A DNA stretch of 64,000 nucleotides, taken from NCBI RefSeq assembly GCF_002863865.1, contig NZ_CP022684.1:4407990-4471989 (forward strand), read 5' to 3'. How positions within the stretch are numbered: the stretch's first letter is position 1; every line of letters begins with the position of its first letter. Below are positions 1-8,718 of the stretch, piece by piece. The notes under the pieces were generated by a model. The model was given only the letters and a program-made list of their open reading frames with translations, was not told where the DNA came from and did not search any database. A program made the translations under genes and the position numbers. This stretch comes from Ketobacter alkanivorans (GTDB lineage Bacteria; Pseudomonadota; Gammaproteobacteria; Pseudomonadales; Ketobacteraceae).

Positions 1-681
1 TTTGGCGAGTTCGCGCCGGCTGAGGATCAGGGATACTTCGAGCCAAAATCTGCCGCCGCTCAAGATCCTTACTGGCAGCGATTTTATGAATTGGAACAAG
101 AGATCGCGCGGTTGAAGGCTAAGCTTGGCGAGCCTTCTACACCGGTGGCCGCGCAGGCCAGCCCCCAGGCATCCGAGTCCGTTGCGGACGACTTCCTAGC
201 GCGACTGAGGCAGAAGGCGGATCAAGCGGTTAAGGTTATTGATAAAGCGATCGCGTCCATTGATCAGCTCCCGGTACAACAGCCAAATCAGGATCCAGCG
301 CCCTCTCATGAGGTTGATTACGCTGTCACTGAAATATCACCACAAATAGCGGTTGCGGGAAGCGTGCAGCGCAATCGCGAGGGTGACGTCGTCACCCAGG
401 TTACTTACACCCAATCCCGTCAGCCTCAATACAACTACTCATTGGTCTATATCTATCCGGAACCCAAGCCCTGGAATGATATGTGGGACAAGCTGGAAGC
501 AGCCAACGAGCAGGATAAATGGCGCGGATCAAACCCTGATAAGCCAAGTTACTTTATATATGTTGGGGCTTATCTGCATGAGGGGGATGCTGTGAAGCGC
601 CATGATTCATTGGTAACTATCTTGGGTGAAGGCCCACAGGTACGCACTAATGTGCAATCGGCTGCACTAGCGGCCAATTAA
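1..681 (+). CDS. C-terminal part of a pilus-operon protein of unknown function (5' truncated)
   Basis: The reading frame is open from the first base of the window, so the gene begins upstream; 226 residues are visible. The TTG at 91 is an internal leucine codon, not a start. The visible part has a charged helical stretch, a Pro/Ala/Gln-rich linker, and a C-terminal region rich in Tyr and Trp (about residues 100-220). I do not recognise a family and saw no clear membrane segment. It lies 80 bases upstream of a TcpQ-domain gene at the head of a type IVb pilus operon, so a role in that machine is likely by context only. A weak AT-rich dyad (AGATTT/AAATCT, 688-704) follows the stop. Confidence 0.7.
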   Translation, partial: FGEFAPAEDQGYFEPKSAAAQDPYWQRFYELEQEIARLKAKLGEPSTPVAAQASPQASESVADDFLARLRQKADQAVKVIDKAIASIDQLPVQQPNQDPAPSHEVDYAVTEISPQIAVAGSVQRNREGDVVTQVTYTQSRQPQYNYSLVYIYPEPKPWNDMWDKLEAANEQDKWRGSNPDKPSYFIYVGAYLHEGDAVKRHDSLVTILGEGPQVRTNVQSAALAAN

Positions 682-761
682 TTGCGCAGATTTTCGCTAA
701 ATCTTTGCGTGCTAACCGTCTTATATAGCGTTTGTTTGGAAATCTTTTGGAGTAATTGCTC

Positions 762-1283
762 ATGAATCGTTCTGTTGCGTTAGGGTTGACGCTTATTGGG
801 GTGCTGTGTGGAGCAAACACAGCAATGGCTGTGCAGGATTCTGCGCAAGCGGCGGAGTTGGAATCGGTCAGGCAGGAGCTGATTGATGCAAAAGCTGCAA
901 TAGAAGAGGCCAGACAAATCGCCGAACAGATTGTGCTGGATGCCCAGAAGCAGGCGAATCAGATAAATCAAAGCTCAGTGGTTAATGATTCGCCTGTTGA
1001 TCTTAGCCCCATAGAAATCCAGCGTGGCCAGGTTGCGGTTGAGATTGCTGCCGGAACCGTTGAAGAGATCGCCACCGCGATAATGCCTAATGACTGGCGC
1101 ATTATGGTGGATGTTAACAACAAAGAGATTCTGCAGAAACGCTTTCAGTACGTGAGCACTAAAAGTCGCGATCAGGCGTTACGTGATCTGCTGTCCCCAA
1201 TTGGTTTAAAACATCAATACTTCTTCGATCTTAAAGATGAGCAGGGCACCAAGAAGCCCTTACTCGTCATCAGTCAGCGCTAA
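762..1283 (+). CDS. Exported TcpQ-domain pilus biogenesis protein
   Basis: A 173-residue protein. ATG 762 is preferred over the upstream TTG 756 because GGAG sits at 749-752. Residues 1-23 form a signal peptide ending in TAMA. A short coiled-coil region rich in Ala, Glu and Gln follows (about 28-75), then a C-terminal domain of about 90 residues (IEIQRGQVAVEIAAGTVEE... to the end) resembling the TcpQ-type domain of toxin-coregulated and R64 type IVb pilus systems. In those systems such proteins assist or stabilise the outer-membrane secretin. The secretin gene follows 15 bases downstream, which fits this role. The TcpQ assignment rests on pattern and context, not a database search. Confidence 0.7.
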   Translation: MNRSVALGLTLIGVLCGANTAMAVQDSAQAAELESVRQELIDAKAAIEEARQIAEQIVLDAQKQANQINQSSVVNDSPVDLSPIEIQRGQVAVEIAAGTVEEIATAIMPNDWRIMVDVNNKEILQKRFQYVSTKSRDQALRDLLSPIGLKHQYFFDLKDEQGTKKPLLVISQR

Positions 1284-1298
1284 CAGGGGATTTTTATC

Positions 1299-2849
1299 AT
1301 GTCATTTAATATCAAAGTTGCTTCCTCCTCTTTTGTGCTGGCTGGCTTGCTGGCGGGTTGTGCGGTAACACCTTACAACGAAGACGAAAAATACCAACCA
1401 TTGCAGGACAAGCCAACTCAGCTGGTAGTTGAGCGCAGTGACACCTATATACGGGAAGTCACCCCTGAAGAGGCAGTGTATAACAGGCAGGTTAGTTTTA
1501 GTGGAAAGGTGGCGTTGATTGATGCCATTCGCAAGCAATTGGATGATGTCAATATTGTCCCTGGTGATCAGAACGTCCAGTTAAACCGTGAAGTCAGCGT
1601 ATTTGCACAGGGCATGTATTTGAAAGACTATTTCAAATACCTTGAAGCGGTGAGCGGTTATGACATCGAATACAGCAACGGTGTGGTTACCGTGCGCTCT
1701 TTCGTGCGTAAAGAATGGAATGCTGCTGCCTTTGCTTCCCATCGCACCGTTAAATTGAAAGTTGGCTCAACCTTCAATACGGAATCGACCACCACTCAGT
1801 CTGATGGAGGCAGCTCCTCCAGTGGTGGCAAGGATAACGCGATTGAGAGCCGATATACCGATGATGAGTGGTCGATCCTGGTAGATGGGGCCCGCAACAT
1901 CCTTAATGCGACAAAGAAAAAGTCGAAAAAAGACGAGACCTCGGAGCTTGAGCCCTACGTACAGGCGGTTCGTTCTGTTGGCACCATAAGCGTAGGTGGG
2001 CAGGCTAATCGTGTGAACGCATTGGATGAATTTATCTCTAATTTGATCACTCGGGGGCAGCGTCAGGTCAATATCAATGTGCAAGCCTACGATGTCACCC
2101 TCAATGATGATCGTGGTGCCGGTATAGATTGGACTCAGTTGGCATTGAAGGATGCCACCATTAATGGCAATCCGCTGGATTTCAGCCTTAATAGTATTCT
2201 CGCCAACGCAAGTGGTTCTTCATCCAGTAAAAACGTAGTGAGCGATACCAACGGGATCTTTTCGGCCAATGTTGGCTATGAAAGCAGTTCAGTGAATGCA
2301 GACGCCATTGTTCGGTTCCTGAGTGAATATGGTGAAGTTGAGCTGCTTACCCAGCCCAATGTGACCGTTCGTAACGGCTCCTACGCCTATATTTCCACAG
2401 GTGAAGAGATCACCTTTATAGGCGAAATCGAAACCAAAGAAGGCGATGACAACAATGACCGTACTACGGCAACTCTGAACTCAGTACGTGTGGGTGTAAC
2501 CTTGGCGGTAACCCCCAGAATTCTGGGTGATGGTCGAATCATGCTGGAGATATGGCCAGTCATCAGCTCCATCTCCGGCAGTAAAAAATATACCTTCCAA
2601 GGGCTGGAATACGAAGTCCCCAATATTGCATTGAACGAGCTTTCTACTGAGGTTATCACCGAAAGCGGCAAGCCAATCCAGTTGGGTGGCTTCATTCGTC
2701 GCTCCGTGGCCAAGAGCCTGCAGGATCTTCCCTGGAAGGATGCCTTTACTCAGGCAGTGGTTAATCCATTGTTCAGATCGGAATCTAATGAGCTTAGCCG
2801 CCGTGAGTTGGTGCTGACTGTGACCCCCACGATCGTAGAGGGAGTGTAG
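1299..2849 (+). CDS. pilN: Type IVb pilus secretin lipoprotein (PilN/BfpB/TcpC type)
   Basis: A 516-residue outer-membrane channel protein. The N-terminus is a lipoprotein signal peptide with lipobox LLAGC, typical of type IVb pilus secretins, which are self-piloting lipoproteins. A periplasmic region with N-type domains follows (about 60-150), then a Ser/Gly-rich low-complexity linker (about 162-178). The C-terminal half is a secretin domain with the LLTQPNVTVRNG and VGVTLAVTPRI segments and the terminal motif LVLTVTPTIVEGV. It would form the ring through which the pilus, or secreted substrates, leave the cell. The neighbours (TcpQ-like upstream, PilO-like and PilP downstream) support the PilN type. 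Confidence 0.9.
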   Translation: MSFNIKVASSSFVLAGLLAGCAVTPYNEDEKYQPLQDKPTQLVVERSDTYIREVTPEEAVYNRQVSFSGKVALIDAIRKQLDDVNIVPGDQNVQLNREVSVFAQGMYLKDYFKYLEAVSGYDIEYSNGVVTVRSFVRKEWNAAAFASHRTVKLKVGSTFNTESTTTQSDGGSSSSGGKDNAIESRYTDDEWSILVDGARNILNATKKKSKKDETSELEPYVQAVRSVGTISVGGQANRVNALDEFISNLITRGQRQVNINVQAYDVTLNDDRGAGIDWTQLALKDATINGNPLDFSLNSILANASGSSSSKNVVSDTNGIFSANVGYESSSVNADAIVRFLSEYGEVELLTQPNVTVRNGSYAYISTGEEITFIGEIETKEGDDNNDRTTATLNSVRVGVTLAVTPRILGDGRIMLEIWPVISSISGSKKYTFQGLEYEVPNIALNELSTEVITESGKPIQLGGFIRRSVAKSLQDLPWKDAFTQAVVNPLFRSESNELSRRELVLTVTPTIVEGV

Positions 2850-2852
2850 TTG

Positions 2853-3734
2853 GTGAGTTCACTGGCGGATTACATTAAACGACCCGTTACCATTCAGGGC
2901 AGGGAGGTTTTACTTGTACCTGATTTGGTGGGGCCGGTACCCATTAGTGAGCAGCACCAGTATGTCGAGTCCTGTCCTGCAACCAATACATGCCCAGCCA
3001 TACACGTGCGGGAGAGCGATATCGAGGAGATGCGAGAGCGTTACCCTGATTATCCGGTGTTTGGTATGTGGCATCTGTTGATCAAAAGCGGGCTTGTTTC
3101 ATTTAAACGCACGCTGCAGATCATTCCCATCACTCAGGAAGATGGCTACTACATTCACTGTGATCTAGGTAGGGCAGAGTATTCAGGCATATACGAAGCT
3201 GGATTTTTTGCAGCAGACGCAGGCTTTTCTTTGGATGAGGCCCTGTTGGTTGAAGCGGATATTGAGCAGTTGGTCTTGCCAGAGCAAGAGGCAAAGCTGG
3301 CCGCTGAATTGCGCTTCGAACGGCAGCTGGTTACCCGCAAGGGGTGGTCATATCTTGTGATTTCTATGGTTGTGGTTATTGCCATTGCATTTGGGGTGAA
3401 TCTGATCTTAGGCAAAATTTATGATCGTGCCCACCAGCAATTAGCCAGTAAGAGCGCCATGCTGTCGGATTTGCAAAGCGGTTTGGACAAATTGCGTACC
3501 ACGCGATTGACCGAAGTGCCAAACGATCAAGAGACTTTGGAGCGCTTGGCGGTATTGTGGAAAGAGTATCCCAATATAGAAACTACGGGTAAGCAAAGCA
3601 TTGATTCAAAATCGATCACGCTGACTTATCGTAGTGAAGAGGGGTTCAAGCCGCTATCTGATCTTAACTGGATCACCAGTCAATATGATCCCAAAGGTAT
3701 AGTCACCATCAAGATGAAAACTCGGGGTGGTTGA
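2853..3734 (+). CDS. PilO-type type IVb pilus inner-membrane protein
   Basis: About 293 residues. The frame opens at TTG 2850, directly after the secretin stop; GTG 2853 is chosen because AGGGAG at 2839-2844 is then better spaced. The N-terminal 160 residues are soluble and probably cytoplasmic. One membrane helix follows near residues 170-190 (SYLVISMVVVIAIAFGVNLIL), then a periplasmic coiled coil and a small C-terminal domain. This layout matches PilO proteins of R64-like type IVb pili, which link the cytoplasmic ATPase and platform to the periplasmic ring. Sequence similarity to named PilO proteins could not be tested, so the family call is inference from topology and position. Confidence 0.65.
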   Translation: MSSLADYIKRPVTIQGREVLLVPDLVGPVPISEQHQYVESCPATNTCPAIHVRESDIEEMRERYPDYPVFGMWHLLIKSGLVSFKRTLQIIPITQEDGYYIHCDLGRAEYSGIYEAGFFAADAGFSLDEALLVEADIEQLVLPEQEAKLAAELRFERQLVTRKGWSYLVISMVVVIAIAFGVNLILGKIYDRAHQQLASKSAMLSDLQSGLDKLRTTRLTEVPNDQETLERLAVLWKEYPNIETTGKQSIDSKSITLTYRSEEGFKPLSDLNWITSQYDPKGIVTIKMKTRGG

Positions 3735-3735
3735 T

Positions 3736-4209
3736 ATGAAGAACGCATTGACCAACATTGGATTTGTTCGCCACTGGACCTGGGTGCATTGGGTTGCGAT
3801 AGGAGCGGTACTGTTTATCGCTTCCAAAGAGGTCTATGAGAGCCAGACGGCTCGTCTGCGGTCTATTGATAACCAAAATGTCCAGGTTATCGAAGAGAAT
3901 ATTCAGGAATTCAACACCATGGCAGAGCGATTGGCGCAGCTTGAAGTGTTGCCTCCGGTACAGAATCAATGGAAATACATTCCAGCGATCGCCACCCGTT
4001 ATGGCGTGGAGGTCAGCGTGCTGGGAACCAAGCACAGCGACATGTACGACGGGCCGTTGCAGGCTTGGCATGGTGAGTTGAAGGGGCGTGTTGGATCAGT
4101 GTTAGTGGCGGCGCTGGAGATCCAGCAGACCGTGCCTACATTTTTATATCAGATTTCGATTAAAAACGGTGATGCCACTCTTGGTTTTTCCGTGCTGGGA
4201 AGTGAATAG
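3736..4209 (+). CDS. Small bitopic pilus assembly protein (PilO/GspM-like topology)
   Basis: 157 residues from ATG 3736, one base after the preceding stop (an in-frame GTG lies at 3727). One N-terminal transmembrane helix (about 12-32), a short coiled coil, and a C-terminal ferredoxin-like-sized domain. This is the layout of PilN/PilO/GspL-M alignment-complex proteins of type IV pilus and type II secretion systems. It is placed between the larger PilO-like protein and PilP, where such a subunit is expected. I see no diagnostic motif; the assignment rests on size, topology and gene order. Confidence 0.6.
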   Translation: MKNALTNIGFVRHWTWVHWVAIGAVLFIASKEVYESQTARLRSIDNQNVQVIEENIQEFNTMAERLAQLEVLPPVQNQWKYIPAIATRYGVEVSVLGTKHSDMYDGPLQAWHGELKGRVGSVLVAALEIQQTVPTFLYQISIKNGDATLGFSVLGSE

Positions 4210-4217
4210 GTGATGCT

Positions 4218-4685
4218 ATGAAACGATATATTGTTTTGGGGTTAATGGGTGTGTCTGTGTTGGCGCAGGCAGAAATGGACGGTTCCAAAATTTTGATGGA
4301 AGAAGCTGAACGGGCCAAGGAGGTTCAGCGTTTGGAATATCAGGCAGAGTTGCTCAAGCAGCGTGCAGAGATTGCCAAATACGTTGAAGAGATCCAGAAA
4401 TACGGTGGTGATGTATCAGATCTAGGGGTTCAGGCACCTGCATCGGCATCAAAAAGTTCGTCTACTGACAAGCAGGCTTCCGCCAAATCCAAAAAGAAGG
4501 ATGCAGTACCCAAGGTGCTACATATAGAAAACGATCGTGCGGCATTTGATACCCAGGATGGCAAGGTGTTTGGCAAGGTAGGTCAAACACTGCCGGGCGG
4601 CTATCGTGTTGTTGCCATCAGCATGCGTGATGGCGTGCGATTGCACAAAGATGGCATGCGCTACGATATCGACATCGTTTGGTAG
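4218..4685 (+). CDS. pilP: PilP-like type IV pilus biogenesis protein
   Basis: 155 residues. The signal peptide ends near LAQAE (residues 1-18). An Ala/Glu/Lys coiled coil follows (about 25-65), then a Ser/Lys-rich linker (70-95) and a C-terminal small beta domain (about 97-155, VLHIENDRAAFDT to the end). PilP proteins are periplasmic connectors between the inner-membrane PilN/PilO pair and the secretin. A beta domain with the pattern FGKVGQTLPGGYRVVAI is typical of the homology-region domain of PilP/GspC proteins. The ATPase gene begins 6 bases after the stop. Confidence 0.7.
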   Translation: MKRYIVLGLMGVSVLAQAEMDGSKILMEEAERAKEVQRLEYQAELLKQRAEIAKYVEEIQKYGGDVSDLGVQAPASASKSSSTDKQASAKSKKKDAVPKVLHIENDRAAFDTQDGKVFGKVGQTLPGGYRVVAISMRDGVRLHKDGMRYDIDIVW

Positions 4686-4690
4686 ATTAA

Positions 4691-6457
4691 ATGACAGAAA
4701 AACAGCATTCGCGATTACACCAACAGTTTGATCAGTTGCTTCAGGAGCTGACCAATCGGGCGGCGTTGTCTGAACAGTCTTCCCGCAACCTGCCTTTGCC
4801 CACTGAGGCAGGTGAGATCGTGCCACGTTTGTGGGAGGCAGGCATCGATGATGTCAAGCTGGCGCAGGCGCTGTCTGCCCTGTTCAAACGTGAGCTGTTT
4901 AACGGCATAGTAAAAGATCGTGATAGCTTGGTACGCAGCAGTAATGATCGTTGCCCCTGGTTGATTGTGGATCGGGTTCTGTATGTGTCGAACCCCTATG
5001 ATCGAGCCCAGATTGAGCCGCTGATGCGGCGCAAAAATGATCCCAAAGATAAACTCAAATTCGAAAAACTCGGCATTTTGGCCATGTCCGATTTCGACTC
5101 CGATCTGGTGGTGCAGGCCAGTTACGATCATGGGGTATCCGTAGCAGAGGTATCCGGGGCCTGGGCCAAAGGCTTTGTGGATGAACTGCTGAACGAAGCC
5201 ATCGCTCTGCGTGCCAGTGATATTCACATTAATCCAGAATCCCATGGTGGCGTGATTAAGTTTCGGGTAGATGGCCGTTGCCAAGTGTGCCGAGTGCCTG
5301 GGTTGCAAACCATCGAGCGGGAACGCTTTCGGCTGGTATCCAACAATCTGATGGAGCGAGTCGGCAAGCAAAACAACTATCTGGAACCCACCAGTGGGTA
5401 TTTGGTGTTTCAATCTGCCCATAAGCAAGTAAGCATGCGGCTTGAAATGGCACCTGTTAAGATTTATTCAGAAATCCAGCCCAAAATCACCATTCGATTG
5501 CTGAACAACCAGCGTGGCGTGAACAAGCTTGAAAGTCTGGGCTTAAGCCCCCTGCATGTAGCTCAACTACGTAGTTTGGGCCATCGTGCCAACGGCATGC
5601 TGGTGGTAACGGGCCCCACCGGTAGCGGCAAATCCACCACACTAAAAGCCATACTGAAAGACATTCGTGACAGCTTCCCTGAAAAGGCCATCTACAGCAT
5701 TGAGGATCCGGTAGAGGATCAGCTGGATGGCATTACCTCCCTGGAAGTCACCAAGCATATGAGTTTTGCCAAGGCCCTGCGCTCACTACTGCGTCACGAT
5801 CCAGATGTGATTATGGTGGGGGAGATCCGTGATGCCGAAACCGCAGAGCTGGCGTTGCGTGCCAGTATGACTGGGCACTTAGTGCTCACCACTCTGCATA
5901 CTAACGATTCTCATGGTGCCATTAACCGCTTGCGAAACCTGGGGCTGGATAATGCCCTGATGGCAGAGAACTTGATGGCGGTCACCGCGCAACGTTTGGT
6001 GAACAAAGTTTGCCCGCATTGCTCAAGCATGTTGCCCATTACGCAATCAAAAGAGCTTTGGGCCAAATATCAGCACGTTCCGGAGCTAAAAAACCCCGAT
6101 ATATTAGTGCCTGTTGTGTCTAATAAAGAAGGATGCCAACACTGTAATTTCGGTTACACCGGACGGCATTTGGTGTGTGAACTGTTTCTTAATGATCCAC
6201 TGGCCGAAACAGAGATCATCGAGGGCGTTCCCTCCAATGAAATCCGGCGTCAGCAAAGTCAGCGCGGTGTGTTTAATGATCTATGGGATGACGGTATCCG
6301 GTTGGTGAAAGAGGGGGTAACCACTCTGGAGGCGCTGGAAAACAAAATCAATCCCATTCGGGTAGCGCGAGCCTATCGCAAAGCCGATTACGGTAAACCG
6401 GTAGGCCGAGCCTACACCAAAGCAGATGAAGCTCTGCTGGATATAGAGCAAGCTTAA
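4691..6457 (+). CDS. Type IVb pilus / type II secretion assembly ATPase (GspE/PilB family)
   Basis: 588 residues, the hexameric motor that powers pilin polymerisation at the cytoplasmic face. Visible motifs: Asp box region around LRASDIHINPE, Walker A GPTGSGKST at residues 308-316, Asp/Glu box YSIEDPVED, Walker B DPDVIMVGEIRDAETAELAL, and the His box LVLTTLHTND. A zinc-type four-cysteine motif follows (CPHCSS and CQHCNF), characteristic of assembly-type GspE/PilB enzymes and absent from PilT retraction ATPases. No PilT-like gene is in the window. It is the only motor in this operon and is followed by the major pilin candidate. Confidence 0.93.
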   Translation: MTEKQHSRLHQQFDQLLQELTNRAALSEQSSRNLPLPTEAGEIVPRLWEAGIDDVKLAQALSALFKRELFNGIVKDRDSLVRSSNDRCPWLIVDRVLYVSNPYDRAQIEPLMRRKNDPKDKLKFEKLGILAMSDFDSDLVVQASYDHGVSVAEVSGAWAKGFVDELLNEAIALRASDIHINPESHGGVIKFRVDGRCQVCRVPGLQTIERERFRLVSNNLMERVGKQNNYLEPTSGYLVFQSAHKQVSMRLEMAPVKIYSEIQPKITIRLLNNQRGVNKLESLGLSPLHVAQLRSLGHRANGMLVVTGPTGSGKSTTLKAILKDIRDSFPEKAIYSIEDPVEDQLDGITSLEVTKHMSFAKALRSLLRHDPDVIMVGEIRDAETAELALRASMTGHLVLTTLHTNDSHGAINRLRNLGLDNALMAENLMAVTAQRLVNKVCPHCSSMLPITQSKELWAKYQHVPELKNPDILVPVVSNKEGCQHCNFGYTGRHLVCELFLNDPLAETEIIEGVPSNEIRRQQSQRGVFNDLWDDGIRLVKEGVTTLEALENKINPIRVARAYRKADYGKPVGRAYTKADEALLDIEQA

Positions 6458-6493
6458 TTCAATTATTCTGACCAAATGGATAGAGGATATAAC

Positions 6494-7021
6494 ATGGGCA
6501 ACAAGCAGTTGAACAATCGTGGTTTAAACAGCAAGGGCTTCACGTTGGTGGAATTGATCGCAGTAGTAGCGATCATCTCTATGATTGCAGTGTACATCAC
6601 CATCGAGATCAACCAGTCTAGTGATGATGCCAAGATTGGCTTGGCTACCGCGTTTCTGACCTCAAACGTACCCGGTGCTATTTCTTCGTTTAGAGCGCGC
6701 CATATGTCCAGTTGTCGGGCTATTGATGATGAGTTCACCATTGGAGACGAGACATACACAGCAGGTGGTGAGGCAACCAAAGCCAACCTGGTGAATCGAG
6801 GCCTTGCGGCGAATACTCCTTGGGATGATGTGTGGACTGCTGAATTTAATGATGATACTCGAGAGATCACGATTGAATTCCCTTTGGTGGGGACCAACGC
6901 CGATACCGTGCAGGCTGACTTGGAAGCAAACCTTACAGGTCGCGCTCAGGTAGTCAGTGTTACTGGGGGCGCGGTGGGAGATGCAAGCAGCGGCTTAATC
7001 ATCGTTTACAGCTGCTCATAA
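6494..7021 (+). CDS. Major prepilin candidate (type IV pilin-like)
   Basis: 175 residues from ATG 6494; AGAGGA at 6482-6487 fixes this start rather than the upstream 6476. The leader of about 15 residues ends in SKG before FTLVELIAVVAIISM, a canonical prepilin-peptidase site (G/F with Glu at +5). A hydrophobic alpha-1 helix is followed by a globular head with two well-separated cysteines (SSCRAID near residue 75 and the C-terminal YSCS), which could close a D-region disulfide. Its place directly after the ATPase and before the platform protein, and its own strong ribosome site, suggest the major subunit. No prepilin peptidase gene is visible here. Confidence 0.85.
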   Translation: MGNKQLNNRGLNSKGFTLVELIAVVAIISMIAVYITIEINQSSDDAKIGLATAFLTSNVPGAISSFRARHMSSCRAIDDEFTIGDETYTAGGEATKANLVNRGLAANTPWDDVWTAEFNDDTREITIEFPLVGTNADTVQADLEANLTGRAQVVSVTGGAVGDASSGLIIVYSCS

Positions 7022-7027
7022 CGCTCC

Positions 7028-8197
7028 ATGTACTACGTTGTTCAATACTTAGACGCTAAAGGCGAGCAGGCCTCCATTAAAGTGGAGGCCGCCACTCGAG
7101 AGGAGGCGCGCTGGCAGTCCCGCATTCCCGAACGGCGCATTATAGCTGTGCGGGAGGATGTGCTGGGGCAACTGGCGTTTGCCTTTGAGCCACCGGGGCC
7201 AGATCGTAAAAATCAGGCGTTGTTTATGCAATCCCTGAGCAGCTCCCTGTCCAGTGGTAAAACGGTCAAGCAAAGTGTTGATCAAATCATTAAAAAAAAT
7301 CGCTGGCTTAAAGCCAAGCAGGAAAGTATCGACGAATGTGACAGCCTGGCCGACTACATGGAGCTGTTTCGTTTCGATCATTTTGCCATACTGATGGCCA
7401 GAGCCGCAGAAAAAGCTGGTGACTATTCCCATGCTTTACGTCAAGCGGCTCAATTTTTGCTGGCGCGGGAAAAAATCAAATCTGAGGTTAGCTCAGAGCT
7501 GAAAACGGGCCTGATTTATATCTTTGTGGGGTCTGCCTTCTTTTTTGTGGTGCCAGCCTTTCTGGATAATTCCCTGCAATCCTTGATGGGGGTGGGCAGT
7601 AACGGCTTTGTAAAACCCAATCGTTTTACTAATCTCCTGATGGGGATGGGGCAGTTCACCAAGCTCTATGCCTGGATCATTCCACTGTTGTGTGCGGTGG
7701 CCTTGCTGTATCGCAATTTGGTGTGGAGCGTATTGAAGCGGTTTCCTCTGTTCAACCTGATAGAAACCAAGCGCATTCAAGAGCGATCCATTGAATTTAT
7801 TTCAGTCTATGAAATGTTGCAAAAGGCGGGTTACGTCGATTCCGAAATCGTCGCTGAGCTTATGCGCTCAACACGAGGGCCGTTGCGTTCTACCTACCAG
7901 CGAGTATATGCCCATTTAGCCAAATCTGAAGAGCTATCCAGTGCATTGTCGGAAGAGGATTGGGATGATTCACTGATCGAGGCCATGCAGGTCTTCAACG
8001 AAGTAGATGACGAACAGCAAGGGTTTATACTGGCTTCAGTGAAAGAAACACTGCATCTAAAGAACGTTCACACCAGTCGACAGATTTCCAAGTTTTTATC
8101 ACGAATAGGCTTCGCCATGATGGTGCTGGCGGCCGTGGTTGCCGTGTTAGGCTTCTATCTGCCTCTGGCAGGTGCCGCCTCTAATGTAGGTCGCTGA
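7028..8197 (+). CDS. Pilus assembly platform protein (GspF/PilC/PilR family)
   Basis: 389 residues. A short N-terminal beta domain (MYYVVQYLDAKGEQASIKVEA) is followed by a first cytoplasmic helical T2SSF domain (about 60-155), a membrane helix (about 160-180), further hydrophobic segments near 215-235, a second cytoplasmic helical domain (about 245-350) and a final membrane helix (about 362-385). This two-domain layout is typical of the inner-membrane platform with which the assembly ATPase works. Its TGA overlaps the ATG of the next pilin gene (TGATG), indicating translational coupling. Confidence 0.85.
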   Translation: MYYVVQYLDAKGEQASIKVEAATREEARWQSRIPERRIIAVREDVLGQLAFAFEPPGPDRKNQALFMQSLSSSLSSGKTVKQSVDQIIKKNRWLKAKQESIDECDSLADYMELFRFDHFAILMARAAEKAGDYSHALRQAAQFLLAREKIKSEVSSELKTGLIYIFVGSAFFFVVPAFLDNSLQSLMGVGSNGFVKPNRFTNLLMGMGQFTKLYAWIIPLLCAVALLYRNLVWSVLKRFPLFNLIETKRIQERSIEFISVYEMLQKAGYVDSEIVAELMRSTRGPLRSTYQRVYAHLAKSEELSSALSEEDWDDSLIEAMQVFNEVDDEQQGFILASVKETLHLKNVHTSRQISKFLSRIGFAMMVLAAVVAVLGFYLPLAGAASNVGR

Positions 8198-8718
8198 TGC
8201 AGAATCAATGTAAAGGTATGACCCTTGCTGAGATCATGGTTGTAATCAGTATTATCGCATTGGCGGCCACCTTTGCGCTGCCGGTTATATATCAAGAGCA
8301 AGAGTACCAAGATGTTGCTTCTGCAATAAACACCGCCCAGCAGCTTGCAACCGCCATTGAATACGGCCGATCCATTCAGCAAGCCGACCTGTTTGACGGT
8401 ACCTTGAATGAATTTATTGTCAGCCACAATAGTCGGATAGATCGCTATATGTCCACGGTCGATGACGACTTCACGGTAGTGGGTCGTAATCCTGGATCAC
8501 TTTTTAGGGTGGTGGTGAATCAGTTCTCTGTTTATGTGTCTTTTTCTTTGACTGGATCAGAGTATTCCGATTTCAATTTTCCATCTGCCCGTAAAGAGAT
8601 TCTGGTTGACGAAGTAGATGAAGAGGAAGTGACCACAGTGCGTTGGACGGTTGGCCCGTCAGCGGGCAGTGGTTTAGCTATCGCGTACGGAGTAAATCAC
8701 TACATCAATGCAGACTAA
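8197..8718 (+). CDS. Minor prepilin with Met+1 processing site
   Basis: 173 residues. The very short leader MQNQCKG is followed by MTLAEIMVVISIIALAATF: Gly at -1, Met at +1 and Glu at +5. Met at +1 is more usual in type IVb than in type IVa pilins, while the other pilins of this operon have Phe or Ile. After the hydrophobic helix comes a small acidic head domain. The gene overlaps the platform gene by one base and the next pilin gene by 11 bases, so all are probably made from one transcript. It would be a minor subunit, possibly part of the initiation or tip complex. Confidence 0.8.
   Translation: MQNQCKGMTLAEIMVVISIIALAATFALPVIYQEQEYQDVASAINTAQQLATAIEYGRSIQQADLFDGTLNEFIVSHNSRIDRYMSTVDDDFTVVGRNPGSLFRVVVNQFSVYVSFSLTGSEYSDFNFPSARKEILVDEVDEEEVTTVRWTVGPSAGSGLAIAYGVNHYINAD

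Noticed and set aside
688..706. Terminator after the first gene
   Set aside because: The dyad AGATTT/AAATCT is only six AT-rich pairs with no proper T-run; the next gene is probably in the same transcript.
4715..5428. 237-codon open frame on the minus strand inside the pilus ATPase gene
   Set aside because: It is a shadow of a strongly conserved gene; its translation shows no family pattern and it has no ribosome site or partner.
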